Source: Gammaproteobacteria bacterium (GTDB lineage Bacteria; Pseudomonadota; Gammaproteobacteria; Pseudomonadales; Halieaceae). From it: 5,661 nt of DNA. The first letter of the stretch is position 1. Each line of letters opens with the position of its first letter. A program made the position numbers and the translations under genes. The stretch spans positions 1 through 5,661 of the forward strand of contig JAAEZV010000120.1 in assembly GCA_018222695.1 (NCBI GenBank), given 5' to 3'. The notes under the pieces were generated by a model that was not told the origin of the DNA, did no database searches, and saw nothing but the letters and a program-made list of their open reading frames with translations. Of the stretch, positions 1-5,661 are shown in pieces.

Positions 1-371
1 GTGTGGAGCTGGTGTTCTGTAATGAGTCCGAGGCCTTAGAGTGGGGTCAGTGCGACGACCTTGAGGGCGCCATAGCGGCCATCCAACAGGTGGCGAAACG
101 CTTCGTCATCACGCTGGGTGCCGAGGGCGCGATGACCTGGGACGGCAACACGCTGCATCGGGTGGCCGCGCAGCCGGTTGAAGCGGTGAATACCAATGGT
201 GCCGGGGATATGTTTGCCGGCGCTTTCCTCTACGCGTTATCGCGAGGGGAGACCGACCTGCGCGCTACCGAATATGCCACCCTTGCTGCGGCGGAAGTAG
301 TAAAATACTTCGGCCCGCGGTTGGAGCGAGACGCCTGTCTCGCATTACGCCGTCAATTTTTTGGTGACTGA
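1..371 (+). CDS. PfkB-family carbohydrate/nucleoside kinase, C-terminal part (adenosine kinase-like), truncated by window edge
   Basis: This is the C-terminal third of a ribokinase/PfkB-fold kinase, which transfers the ATP gamma-phosphate to a sugar or nucleoside hydroxyl in the cytoplasm. The reading frame is open from base 3. The GTG there is probably an internal Val (VELVFCNESEA fits the internal strand and N-x-x-E element of the family), so the true start lies upstream. The segment VITLGAEGA (about residues 35-43 of the visible part) is the usual strand before the nucleotide site. NTNGAGD at visible residues 64-70 is PfkB signature 2, with the anion-hole GAG and the catalytic base Asp70. 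Human adenosine kinase carries DTNGAGD, so an adenosine kinase-like role is my best guess, but substrate cannot be decided without the N-terminal lid. The first Asp of the motif is Asn here. The gene ends 34 bases before the pentapeptide gene and is probably co-transcribed with it. Confidence 0.85.
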   Translation, partial: VELVFCNESEALEWGQCDDLEGAIAAIQQVAKRFVITLGAEGAMTWDGNTLHRVAAQPVEAVNTNGAGDMFAGAFLYALSRGETDLRATEYATLAAAEVVKYFGPRLERDACLALRRQFFGD

Positions 372-405
372 CTCGTCAGCGCCCAACAGGAACAGACCAC
401 AGCGT

Positions 406-762
406 ATGAGCGACATAGAAATCAAACCTGTCATCAAGACAGACCCGCTGTATCAAATGCTGCGCCAGGAAGATGTCGACGGCTTCAATGACAATCGCGA
501 CAGTCTGGATACCAGTGAGCTCACTGGCGGCGATTATCGGGGCCGAGATCTGCGCAGGATGAACGCCCGCGGCCTCGACTTTTCCAATGCGTACTTTCGC
601 AACTGCGACCTCAGCGGCATCGACTTCCGGGAAACCAATCTCGAAGGCGCAAGCTTAATGGACGCCAAGGTGTCGGGGGTTTACTTCCCCGAAGCGCTGA
701 GCGCTGACGAGATCCGGCTCTCTCTCGATCACGGCACGCGCCTGCGCTATCACCAGGACTAA
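406..762 (+). CDS. Small pentapeptide-repeat protein (118 aa)
   Basis: A cytoplasmic protein of 118 residues with no signal peptide or membrane segment. Residues about 38-94 form roughly eleven consecutive pentapeptides of the A(D/N)LXX type (for example RDLRR, LDFSN, CDLSG, IDFRE, TNLEG), with L/F at the centre of each, predicting a short right-handed quadrilateral beta-helix. The tail after the repeats, FPEALSADEI followed by HGTRLR, resembles what I recall of a conserved ending in small gammaproteobacterial pentapeptide proteins of this size. No function is established for that group; some larger relatives (MfpA, Qnr) protect DNA gyrase, but nothing here supports that role. I chose ATG 406 over an in-frame TTG at 361, because the TTG overlaps the kinase gene and would add an atypical N-terminus. 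An AGGAA lies at 388-392, a longish 13 bases before the ATG. The stop is only 6 bases before dsbD. Confidence 0.85.
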   Translation: MSDIEIKPVIKTDPLYQMLRQEDVDGFNDNRDSLDTSELTGGDYRGRDLRRMNARGLDFSNAYFRNCDLSGIDFRETNLEGASLMDAKVSGVYFPEALSADEIRLSLDHGTRLRYHQD

Positions 763-768
763 GCGGAC

Positions 769-2529
769 ATGATTGGCAGGGACGCCGCCTCTATCAAATC
801 GGCTTACAGGCTCAAAGCTTGGCTGAGCTTTTTTGTGCTGACCTGCTCGATGATCCTGCAGAGCCCTATTGGACAAGCACAAAATAGCCTCGCCGCCGCG
901 CTGCAACAGCAAAGTGAATTTCTGCCGGTCCGCGAGGCCTACCGACTTGATGGCGCGCTGACCGCAAACGGTCAGCTCCGCCTCTACTGGCAAATCGCCG
1001 AGGGCTATTACCTCTACCAGCACATGTTCAAAGTGAGGCACGCAGACGCGTCCTCAGAGACGAATCTGTCAATTAGCTTTCCACCTGCGCTAGACAAAAC
1101 CGACGAGTTCTTTGGCGATGTCTCGGTCTACTACGATGAGGCGGACTTAACAGCCTCGCTCCCTGATGACGCAACTCGCCTGACCCTCGCGATCACCTAT
1201 CAAGGCTGTGCGGATGCCGGGCTGTGCTATCCACCGGAGACCGAGCATCTGCTGGTGGATGTCGTCACGGGTGCCGTCACGCCAACAAGCTTTGAACGCG
1301 AGCCTCGGAGTGCCGCTGGCGCTGCCCCCACCGGCCCGAATATGACTTTGCTGCTGGCGCTGGGTCTGGCCTTCCTCGGGGGTCTTGTCCTCAATGCCAT
1401 GCCCTGCGTATTCCCCATTCTCTCGCTCAAAGTGCTGAGCTTTGCTACGGGTGATCCTCGTGAGCACCGCCGGCATGGCCTCGCGTATCTCGCAGGGGTC
1501 GTGGCGTCTTTTGTGTTAATTGCCAGCGTGCTGATAAGCCTGCAAAGCGCCGGCCGTTGGGTAGGCTGGGGGTTTCAGCTGCAGTCCACCGGCTTTGTGA
1601 TTGGGCTGGCCTATCTATTTGCGGTTATGGGGCTTTCACTATCGGGGCTCGTGCTGTTCGGCGGGCGATGGATGAACCTCGGTGCCGGACTGGCGACCGC
1701 ACCTGGCACGCGGGGCAGCTTCTTTACGGGCGTGCTGGCGGTGGTGGTGGCGAGTCCCTGTACCGCGCCCTTTATGGGTAGCGCGCTGGGCTACGCCCTC
1801 ACCCAACCGGCATTTGAGGCGCTGGCGGTGTTCGCTGCACTCGGCATAGGGATGGCGGCTCCGATGGTGGCCATTAGCATGAGCGACACGGCGAGACGCT
1901 GGCTGCCTAAACCCGGTGCCTGGATGGAAACCCTGAAACAGGTGATGGCCTTTCCGCTCTATCTCACAGCGGTCTGGTTGCTCTGGGTAGCAGGCAAACA
2001 AAGCGGCGTCGATACCATGGCAGCGGCGGCGGCAGGTCTCGTGATGCTCGCGCTCGGGCTGACGCTGCTGCGCGGCGGGGCGACTGCACGGATCGTCGGC
2101 CTAATCTGCATGGTCTCTGCTGTGATGCTGGGTAGCGTGCGGGGTGACGCCACCACCTCTGTCGGCAAAGGGGAGAGAGACGGGATCGTCGCCTGGTCAC
2201 CCGAGCGGCTACAGACGCTGCGCGCACAGGGCACGCCGGTATTTGTGGATGTCACCGCCGACTGGTGTATTACCTGCCTGGCCAACGAGCAGGCCGTGCT
2301 GTTCACCGATGACATGTCGCGCGCCTTCGAGGCTGCCGGCGTCACTTACATGGTGGCCGATTGGACCAACTACGATCCTGAAATTGGCGTTTTCGTGCGC
2401 GAGCACGGGCGTAACGGCATTCCGCTGTACGTGATGTACCCGGGTAATTTGCAGGCAGCGCCCACCATTTTGCCCCAGCTGTTGACCGCCAATATCGTCA
2501 CGGAAGCTTTAGCCAGTGTCTCCCGATAA
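769..2529 (+). CDS. dsbD: Thiol:disulfide interchange protein DsbD (three-domain, 586 aa)
   Basis: An inner-membrane reductase that carries electrons from cytoplasmic thioredoxin to periplasmic partners such as DsbC and cytochrome c maturation thiol proteins. All three modules are visible. A signal peptide (Arg/Lys-rich start, hydrophobic 17-30, likely cleavage near residue 37) precedes the periplasmic alpha domain, whose QGCADAGLCYPPE segment holds the active pair Cys147/Cys153, six apart as in E. coli. About eight membrane helices span residues 191-457; Cys213 (NAMPCVFP) and Cys331 (ASPCTAPF) are the membrane redox pair. The gamma domain is a periplasmic thioredoxin fold with DWCITC (Cys500/Cys503) and a cis-Pro at 552 (GIPLY). 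Length matches full-length DsbD, and no key residue is missing. ATG 769 gives the complete signal peptide; AGGA at 755-758 inside the upstream gene can serve as its ribosome binding site. It lies 6 bases after the pentapeptide gene, suggesting co-transcription. Confidence 0.96.
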   Translation: MIGRDAASIKSAYRLKAWLSFFVLTCSMILQSPIGQAQNSLAAALQQQSEFLPVREAYRLDGALTANGQLRLYWQIAEGYYLYQHMFKVRHADASSETNLSISFPPALDKTDEFFGDVSVYYDEADLTASLPDDATRLTLAITYQGCADAGLCYPPETEHLLVDVVTGAVTPTSFEREPRSAAGAAPTGPNMTLLLALGLAFLGGLVLNAMPCVFPILSLKVLSFATGDPREHRRHGLAYLAGVVASFVLIASVLISLQSAGRWVGWGFQLQSTGFVIGLAYLFAVMGLSLSGLVLFGGRWMNLGAGLATAPGTRGSFFTGVLAVVVASPCTAPFMGSALGYALTQPAFEALAVFAALGIGMAAPMVAISMSDTARRWLPKPGAWMETLKQVMAFPLYLTAVWLLWVAGKQSGVDTMAAAAAGLVMLALGLTLLRGGATARIVGLICMVSAVMLGSVRGDATTSVGKGERDGIVAWSPERLQTLRAQGTPVFVDVTADWCITCLANEQAVLFTDDMSRAFEAAGVTYMVADWTNYDPEIGVFVREHGRNGIPLYVMYPGNLQAAPTILPQLLTANIVTEALASVSR

Positions 2530-2691
2530 GCAGCCGGGGTGCTCATTAACTGGCGCAGCGTTAGCCAATGCCCAATGGCCGTTTGCCGCACAGTTTGCAC
2601 CGCGTCTTTTTCCCCGCTTTCGAACACATCACAGCGTGATATGGCTTTGCGGCTCCGACAATCATCTTCTTACTGAAAAGGACTCCAGCGC
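2530..2691. other. 162-bp intergenic region between dsbD and the copper chaperone gene
   Basis: No gene is visible here. It is long enough for a promoter, but I could not find a -35/-10 pair close to consensus. The clearest structure is a small inverted repeat at 2628-2640, ATCAC-AGC-GTGAT, a 5-bp perfect dyad with a 3-base centre that could be a regulator site or chance. A T5 tract at 2607-2611 has no convincing stem before it, and the weak hairpin just after the dsbD stop (AGCA/TGCT, 2529-2543) has no T-run, so I see no clear terminator for dsbD. Read-through into the next gene remains possible. Confidence 0.4.
2676..2682 (+). promoter_or_regulatory. Shine-Dalgarno site of the PCu(A)C gene
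   Basis: AAAAGGA ends 9 bases before ATG 2692. It is the best-spaced purine-rich ribosome binding site on the plus strand of this window, and it favours ATG 2692 over the in-frame ATGs four and five codons later. Confidence 0.65.
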
Positions 2692-3201
2692 ATGACCGAT
2701 CCAATGATGCGGCGACCCCTATCCTCCCGCGGCCAGTGCCATGCATTCACCGCGCTGATTTGCCTGCTCTCAGCGGGCTTGTCATCTGTATCCCATGCAG
2801 GCGAGATGCTTCATTGGAAGGACGCCTGGGTGCGCAGCATGCCACCGGGTGCGCAGGTGGCCGCTGCCTACGGCATGCTCATGAATCATGGTGACCAGAC
2901 AGTTACCTTGTCAGCAGTGAGTAGTGAAATCAGCGCTACCGCGGAAATGCACGAAGTCATCGCCGACGGCGACCAGCGCCGCATGGCGGAGCTCGAATCG
3001 ATCGACATCGCGCCCCACCAGACGCTGATATTCGAATCCGGTGGTCGCCACATCATGTTGCTCGATATCTCGGCTCCTCCCATTGAGGGTGAAACCGTTG
3101 AAGTTTGCGCAGTCAGCTCCGCAGGCACCCGCGCCTGCACCGCCGCATCGGTGAGACGACAAGCCCCTGCTGAACAAGATACGCACTCCAATCACCACTG
3201 A
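2692..3201 (+). CDS. Periplasmic Cu(I) chaperone, PCu(A)C family (DUF461), with His-rich tail
   Basis: A 169-residue exported protein of the PCu(A)C family, which binds Cu(I) in the periplasm and in characterised members helps deliver it to the CuA/CuB sites of cytochrome c oxidase, often together with Sco. A signal peptide is clear: basic Arg7/Arg8/Arg13, hydrophobic 19-30, likely cleavage after SHA36. The family motif H(M)X10MX21HXM is exact: Met86-His87, Met98, His120 and Met122. Around it is the expected cupredoxin-like beta sandwich, starting with the typical DAWVR strand. Two features are unusual: Cys139 and Cys149 on the last strands, positioned to form a disulfide across a hairpin, and a terminal HSNHH tail that may add metal ligands. 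No Sco gene is visible beside it. The stop codon overlaps the next start in TGATG, so translation of the two genes is probably coupled. Confidence 0.93.
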   Translation: MTDPMMRRPLSSRGQCHAFTALICLLSAGLSSVSHAGEMLHWKDAWVRSMPPGAQVAAAYGMLMNHGDQTVTLSAVSSEISATAEMHEVIADGDQRRMAELESIDIAPHQTLIFESGGRHIMLLDISAPPIEGETVEVCAVSSAGTRACTAASVRRQAPAEQDTHSNHH

Positions 3202-4291
3202 TGGACGACAGTAGCGCCAAATCAGACGCCGCCGCGTCAGCGCAACAGCCCAGCTTTTTCCGCCGCTGGATGGGAAAGCTGACGCCTGACTCCGGCAGTT
3301 CCGACCCCGCAAGCTCGGCAAGTGGGGCGGCATTATTGCAGGCGCCTATCTGCTCATTGCGGCGGCGGTGGGCATTTATTGGAGCAATACCCCCGATCAT
3401 TTTGATGTGCGCGAGAACGCCGCGCGCTATGCCGCGGCCACAGAGCAAGATGTGGTGACCGGCACGACCACTGTCGCAACGCTGCAGGAAACGATCCGCA
3501 TCCTGCTGGAGAAACCCGGCGGGTATTTGCACAACGATCTCTTCCCGCCCGGTGTCTGGCTCGACAACATGCCGAATTGGGAATACGGCGTGCTGGTGCA
3601 AAGCCGCGATTTGGCCCGTGCACTGCGAGAAGTACTGAGTCGCTCGCAGTCCCAGTCAAAAGAAGATGTTGATCTCACCCTCGCCGAGCCGCGCATCAAT
3701 TTTCAATCAAAAAGCTGGATTCTGCCGGCCTCCGAGAGCGAGTATCGCGACGCATTGCGTTTTCTCGAAGCCTATCGCGCGCGGCTGGCGGTCACCGGCC
3801 AGAACAGTGCCCAATTTTATGCACGAGCTGACAACCTGAGCCACTGGCTCGGCATGATCGAGAAGCGCCTGGGTAGTCTCTCCCAGCGGCTGTCTGCCAG
3901 CGTCGGACAGCGCCGGCTGAATACCGACCTCGCGGGTGACACGGCAGCGGCACAGTCGACCAATGCGCCCGAAGAAATACTGGTGCGCACACCGTGGCGC
4001 GAAATCGACGATATTTTTTATGAAAGCCGCGGCGCAGCCTGGGCGCTCACCCAGTTTTTAAAGGCAGCCGAGGTCGACTTTGCAGACGTGCTGGCCAAGA
4101 AGAATGCCACCGTCAGCCTGCGACAAATCATCAGAGAACTGGAAGCCGCTCAGGGCACCGTCTGGAGTCCGGTGATTTTGAATGGCTCAGGTTTCGGCTT
4201 GTGGGCCAACCATTCGCTGGTGATGGCGAGCTACATCTCACGCGCAAATGCTGCACTGATCGACCTCAGGGAGCTGTTGGCGCAGGGCTGA
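3201..4291 (+). CDS. DUF2333 family membrane-anchored protein, interrupted by an apparent -1 frameshift
   Basis: A DUF2333 (COG5345) protein of unknown function. The body is recognisable: YWSNTPDHFDV after the helix, then PGGYLHNDLFPPGVWLDNMPNWE, RSQSQSKEDVD, NAQFYARADNL, RLGSLSQRLSASVG, a KKNATVSLRQIIRELE stretch and a C-terminal SRANAALIDLRELLAQG, close to what I recall of Pseudomonas members. The start at ATG 3201 overlaps the chaperone stop (TGATG), and its first 36 codons (to 3308) give a short cytoplasmic N-terminus rich in Ser/Ala then FFRRWMGKL. The remainder, from 3308 to the stop at 4289-4291, is in another frame, which encodes RKLGKW and then a single membrane helix (about 42-61 of the joined product). 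One extra C in the CCCC run at 3305-3308 restores a continuous 363-aa protein of normal length. The GTG at 3368 lies inside the helix and is not a credible start. Topology predicted: short inside tail, one helix, large periplasmic domain. Confidence 0.85.
3305..3308 (+). other. Frameshift point in the DUF2333 gene (C-run one base short)
   Basis: Upstream codons read ...GAC CCC in the frame of ATG 3201; downstream codons read CGC AAG CTC GGC AAG TGG in the -1 frame. The downstream frame has a TGA at 3287-3289, so the join must lie after 3289, and the CCCC run is the only homopolymer there longer than two bases before the conserved membrane helix begins. Adding one C gives Asp-Pro-Arg-Lys-Leu-Gly without a break. 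Confidence 0.75.
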
Positions 4292-4384
4292 TCGAGCCGT
4301 TTCGGGAACTTGGGGCTTAAGATCTAAGTGGATACCGGCTACCAATGATGTCAGTCAGTTAACAAGAGGCGGAGGAAGCCGAGC
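4292..4384. other. Convergent intergenic spacer between the DUF2333 gene and prmA
   Basis: About 95 bases separating two converging transcription units. I see no ORF worth reporting and no intrinsic terminator for the plus-strand genes: the short GGCT/AGCC hairpin at 4286-4298 is followed by only three T's. The A6 tract at the right edge belongs to the minus-strand terminator described separately. Confidence 0.5.
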
Positions 4385-4428
4385 AAAAAACTGGTGCTCC
4401 TCACTGCTTCAATCCGCCGAGCAGCACC
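4385..4428 (-). terminator. Intrinsic terminator of the accC-prmA operon, overlapping the prmA 3' end
   Basis: Read on the minus strand, GGTGCT-G-CTC (4428 to 4419) pairs with GAG-G-AGCACC (4402 to 4393): nine pairs around one G.G mismatch, with a 16-base loop. The stem is followed after two bases by six T's (4390 to 4385). This is the expected form of a rho-independent terminator, GC-rich stem then T-run, and it sits exactly where the operon ends. The stem contains the last codons of prmA in either reading frame. On the plus strand the T-run would be an A-run before the stem, so it should not terminate the DUF2333 transcript. Confidence 0.72.
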
Positions 4429-5296
4429 CACTCTTCCTGCCCGCAACCGACAGCGCCACCTCAGGTGCGTAGGCCTCAATAATCGCCTCAGCTTGATCCG
4501 CCAAAAGCCCTGCCAGGAGGAGATGCCCCCCGGGGGTCATTAATGATGTCAGCACTGGCGCCAGTGCCACCAAAGGCCCTGCCAGAATATTGGCCACTAC
4601 CCAGTCGGCCGAAGCTTGCCAGTCTGCCACCAGGTGATCCTGGGGGAGCACAACCGGAAAAGCAGCGTCCGGCACCTCGTTGCGGCGGGCGTTATCCCGA
4701 CTCGCCGTGATCGCCTGGGGGTCGTTATCGACACCCAGCACCGCCGTCGCGCCCAGGCGCGCCGCGGCAATACCGAGAATGCCCGAACCACAACCGTAAT
4801 CCACCACGCGCTTGCCGGGCGGAAGATCCGCATCCAGCGCGCGCAGACACATGGCTGTGGTCGGGTGGGTACCCGTACCAAAGGCAAGACCCGGGTCGAG
4901 CAATATATTGATCGCTTCAGGGTTGGGAGGAGGCGTCCAGCTGGGACAAATCCACAGACGCTCACCCATCTGCAGGGGGTGAAACTGATCTTCCCAGACG
5001 CGGGTCCACTCGCGATCCGCCACGGGCACGGGCACCGCTGGTGCTCGGGTGCACAGCTCGGTGGGCACCTCACCGAGAAGCGGAGCGAGGTCCTCATGGC
5101 CGGCAAATAAAGCCGTCAGGCGAACCGCATCCCAAAGTGGCGTCTCCCCGGGGCCCGGCTCGAGAAGCGGTTGATCCGCCTCATCCTCCAACGTGACAGA
5201 CAGGGCGCCATGGGCGAACAGCCAGTCTTCGAGCGGCTCAACCTGATCCTTGCGGGCGGTAAAATGAAGCTCCTGCCATTCGGCGGCAGCGCTCAA
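4409..5296 (-). CDS. prmA: Ribosomal protein L11 methyltransferase PrmA, with apparent C-terminal frameshift
   Basis: A cytoplasmic SAM-dependent enzyme that, in E. coli, trimethylates ribosomal protein L11 at its N-terminal amine and at lysines 3 and 39. The 295 residues read here show an N-terminal substrate-recognition domain (about 1-95), then WEDQFHP and GERLWICPSW, LDPGLAFGTGTHPTT (133-147), SAM motif I VVDYGCGSGILGIAAARLGA (164-183), the acidic GVDNDPQA (188-195) and VVANILAGPL (233-242), which matches the (D/N)PP-like motif IV region of PrmA. The start is a TTG at 5296 whose bases overlap the accC stop (TTGA); no ATG fits better, and the usual Met-x-Trp start would fall four codons later. 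The last nine residues after GRK are not PrmA-like. The next frame gives EEWVLLGGLKQ and a stop at 4401-4403, so the intact gene probably spans 4401-5296. accC-prmA is a common gammaproteobacterial order. Confidence 0.93.
   Translation of the reverse strand: MSAAAEWQELHFTARKDQVEPLEDWLFAHGALSVTLEDEADQPLLEPGPGETPLWDAVRLTALFAGHEDLAPLLGEVPTELCTRAPAVPVPVADREWTRVWEDQFHPLQMGERLWICPSWTPPPNPEAINILLDPGLAFGTGTHPTTAMCLRALDADLPPGKRVVDYGCGSGILGIAAARLGATAVLGVDNDPQAITASRDNARRNEVPDAAFPVVLPQDHLVADWQASADWVVANILAGPLVALAPVLTSLMTPGGHLLLAGLLADQAEAIIEAYAPEVALSVAGRKSGCCSAD
4436..4437 (-). other. Frameshift point near the prmA 3' end (C-run on plus strand one base short)
   Basis: As written, the coding strand reads GGC AGG AAG AGT GGG TGC TGC, giving an unusual GRKSGCC tail. 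Adding one G (a C on the plus strand at 4436-4437) gives GGC AGG GAA GAG TGG GTG CTG CTC, that is GREEWVLLGG, the acidic-Trp ending typical of PrmA (E. coli has EKEEWCRITG). The placement within the neighbouring bases is uncertain by a few positions. Confidence 0.75.
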
Positions 5297-5661
5297 CGTT
5301 CGTGTTCCAGCTTACTCTCGAGGTAATGAATGCTGACGCCACCCGCCATAAACGAACTGTCCGTCACGAGTTCGCGATGCAAGGCGGCATTGGTGCGAAT
5401 ACCGTCGACCACAAGTTCATCGAGCGCCTGGCGCATTTTGATCAGCGCGGCCTCTCGTGTGTCGGCAAAGGTAATCAGTTTGCCAATCAGACTGTCGTAG
5501 TGCGGCGGTACGGTATAACCACTGTAAACATGGGAATCGACCCGCACGCCGTGTCCACCCGGCGCATGGAAGGTTTTGATCGTGCCCGGGGAGGGCATGA
5601 AGGTGCGCGGATCCTCTGCATTGATACGGCACTCGATCGAGTGGCCCGTCAATGACACGTC
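5293..5661 (-). CDS. accC: Biotin carboxylase subunit of acetyl-CoA carboxylase, C-terminal part, truncated by window edge
   Basis: The last 122 residues of AccC, the subunit that uses ATP and bicarbonate to carboxylate the biotin on AccB, the first step of fatty acid synthesis. The frame is open to base 5661 (Asp-Val precede SLTGHSIE), so the visible GTG is an internal Val and the start is outside the window. The segment aligns by eye with the E. coli C-terminus throughout: GHSIECRINAEDP (ending the ATP-grasp central part), PSPGTIKTFHAPGGHGVR, the GYTVPPHYDSLIGKLI stretch containing biotin/bicarbonate-site residues, DGIRTN, and the ending GGVSIHYLESKL. Its TGA overlaps the TTG start of prmA by four bases, so the two are translated from one mRNA, probably with coupling. 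accB would be expected further upstream, beyond the right edge. Confidence 0.96.
   Translation of the reverse strand, partial: DVSLTGHSIECRINAEDPRTFMPSPGTIKTFHAPGGHGVRVDSHVYSGYTVPPHYDSLIGKLITFADTREAALIKMRQALDELVVDGIRTNAALHRELVTDSSFMAGGVSIHYLESKLEHER

Noticed and set aside
361..405. Possible 15-residue N-terminal extension of the pentapeptide protein from a TTG at 361
   Set aside because: It overlaps the kinase gene, has no ribosome binding site and gives an unrelated-looking N-terminus; ATG 406 is a better start.
834..850. Cys26 in the DsbD signal region as a lipobox cysteine
   Set aside because: The preceding residues (V-L-T) do not fit a lipobox, and DsbD is a normal cleaved-signal membrane protein.
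2601..2615. T5 tract after dsbD as an intrinsic terminator
   Set aside because: No stem of more than about three pairs precedes it.
2628..2640. ATCAC-AGC-GTGAT dyad as a regulator operator
   Set aside because: Only five base pairs per arm, not matching a known operator (the half-sites are inverted relative to CRP), and no promoter could be placed beside it; kept only as a note in the intergenic entry.
3201..3458. A separate 85-aa protein beginning at ATG 3201
   Set aside because: After about codon 36 it loses any sensible pattern, while the neighbouring frame continues with a membrane helix; it is the 5' end of the frameshifted DUF2333 gene.
4381..4399. GAGCA/TGCTC hairpin in the convergent spacer as a bidirectional terminator
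   Set aside because: The A/T-run lies in its loop, not after the stem; the longer stem at 4393-4428 followed by T6 explains the same bases better.
4616..5110. Long open frame on the plus strand opposite prmA
   Set aside because: It is antisense to conserved PrmA motifs, Arg-rich and unlike any family; a shadow caused by high GC content.
5302..5655. Open frame on the plus strand opposite accC
   Set aside because: It mirrors the highly conserved accC C-terminus and shows no features of its own.

Overview
The window looks like chromosomal DNA of a marine-type gammaproteobacterium. The evidence is an accC-prmA pair, a classical three-domain DsbD and a DUF2333 protein of the kind I recall from Pseudomonas and its relatives, all GC-rich. 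A Cellvibrionales/Halieaceae-like source is my guess; no rRNA or other decisive marker is present. I see no mobile elements, CRISPR array, tRNA or phage genes.

Layout. A plus-strand block fills positions 1-4291. It starts with the 3' end of a PfkB-family (adenosine kinase-like) kinase, cut by the window edge, followed by a small pentapeptide-repeat protein and dsbD, closely packed. After a 162-bp gap with a good ribosome binding site comes a PCu(A)C periplasmic copper chaperone, whose stop codon overlaps the start of a DUF2333 membrane protein (TGATG). A minus-strand block converges on it from the right: the 3' end of accC (biotin carboxylase, cut by the right edge), then prmA (ribosomal protein L11 methyltransferase), overlapping accC by 4 bases. 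An intrinsic terminator for this operon is folded into the 3' end of prmA.

How the genes may work together. DsbD passes electrons from cytoplasmic thioredoxin to periplasmic thiol proteins. The next gene is a periplasmic Cu(I) chaperone with an unusual pair of cysteines and a His-rich tail, so a periplasmic copper/thiol theme is plausible but inferred. accC and prmA are a standard housekeeping pair.

The most useful result is that two genes appear to carry single-base frameshifts. In the DUF2333 gene the N-terminus and the membrane helix lie in different frames, joined at a CCCC run (3305-3308). In prmA the conserved C-terminal tail is found intact in the neighbouring frame, joined at 4436-4437. 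Both are explained by one missing C on the plus strand, which points to sequencing or assembly error more than to biology. I found no convincing undescribed system here.
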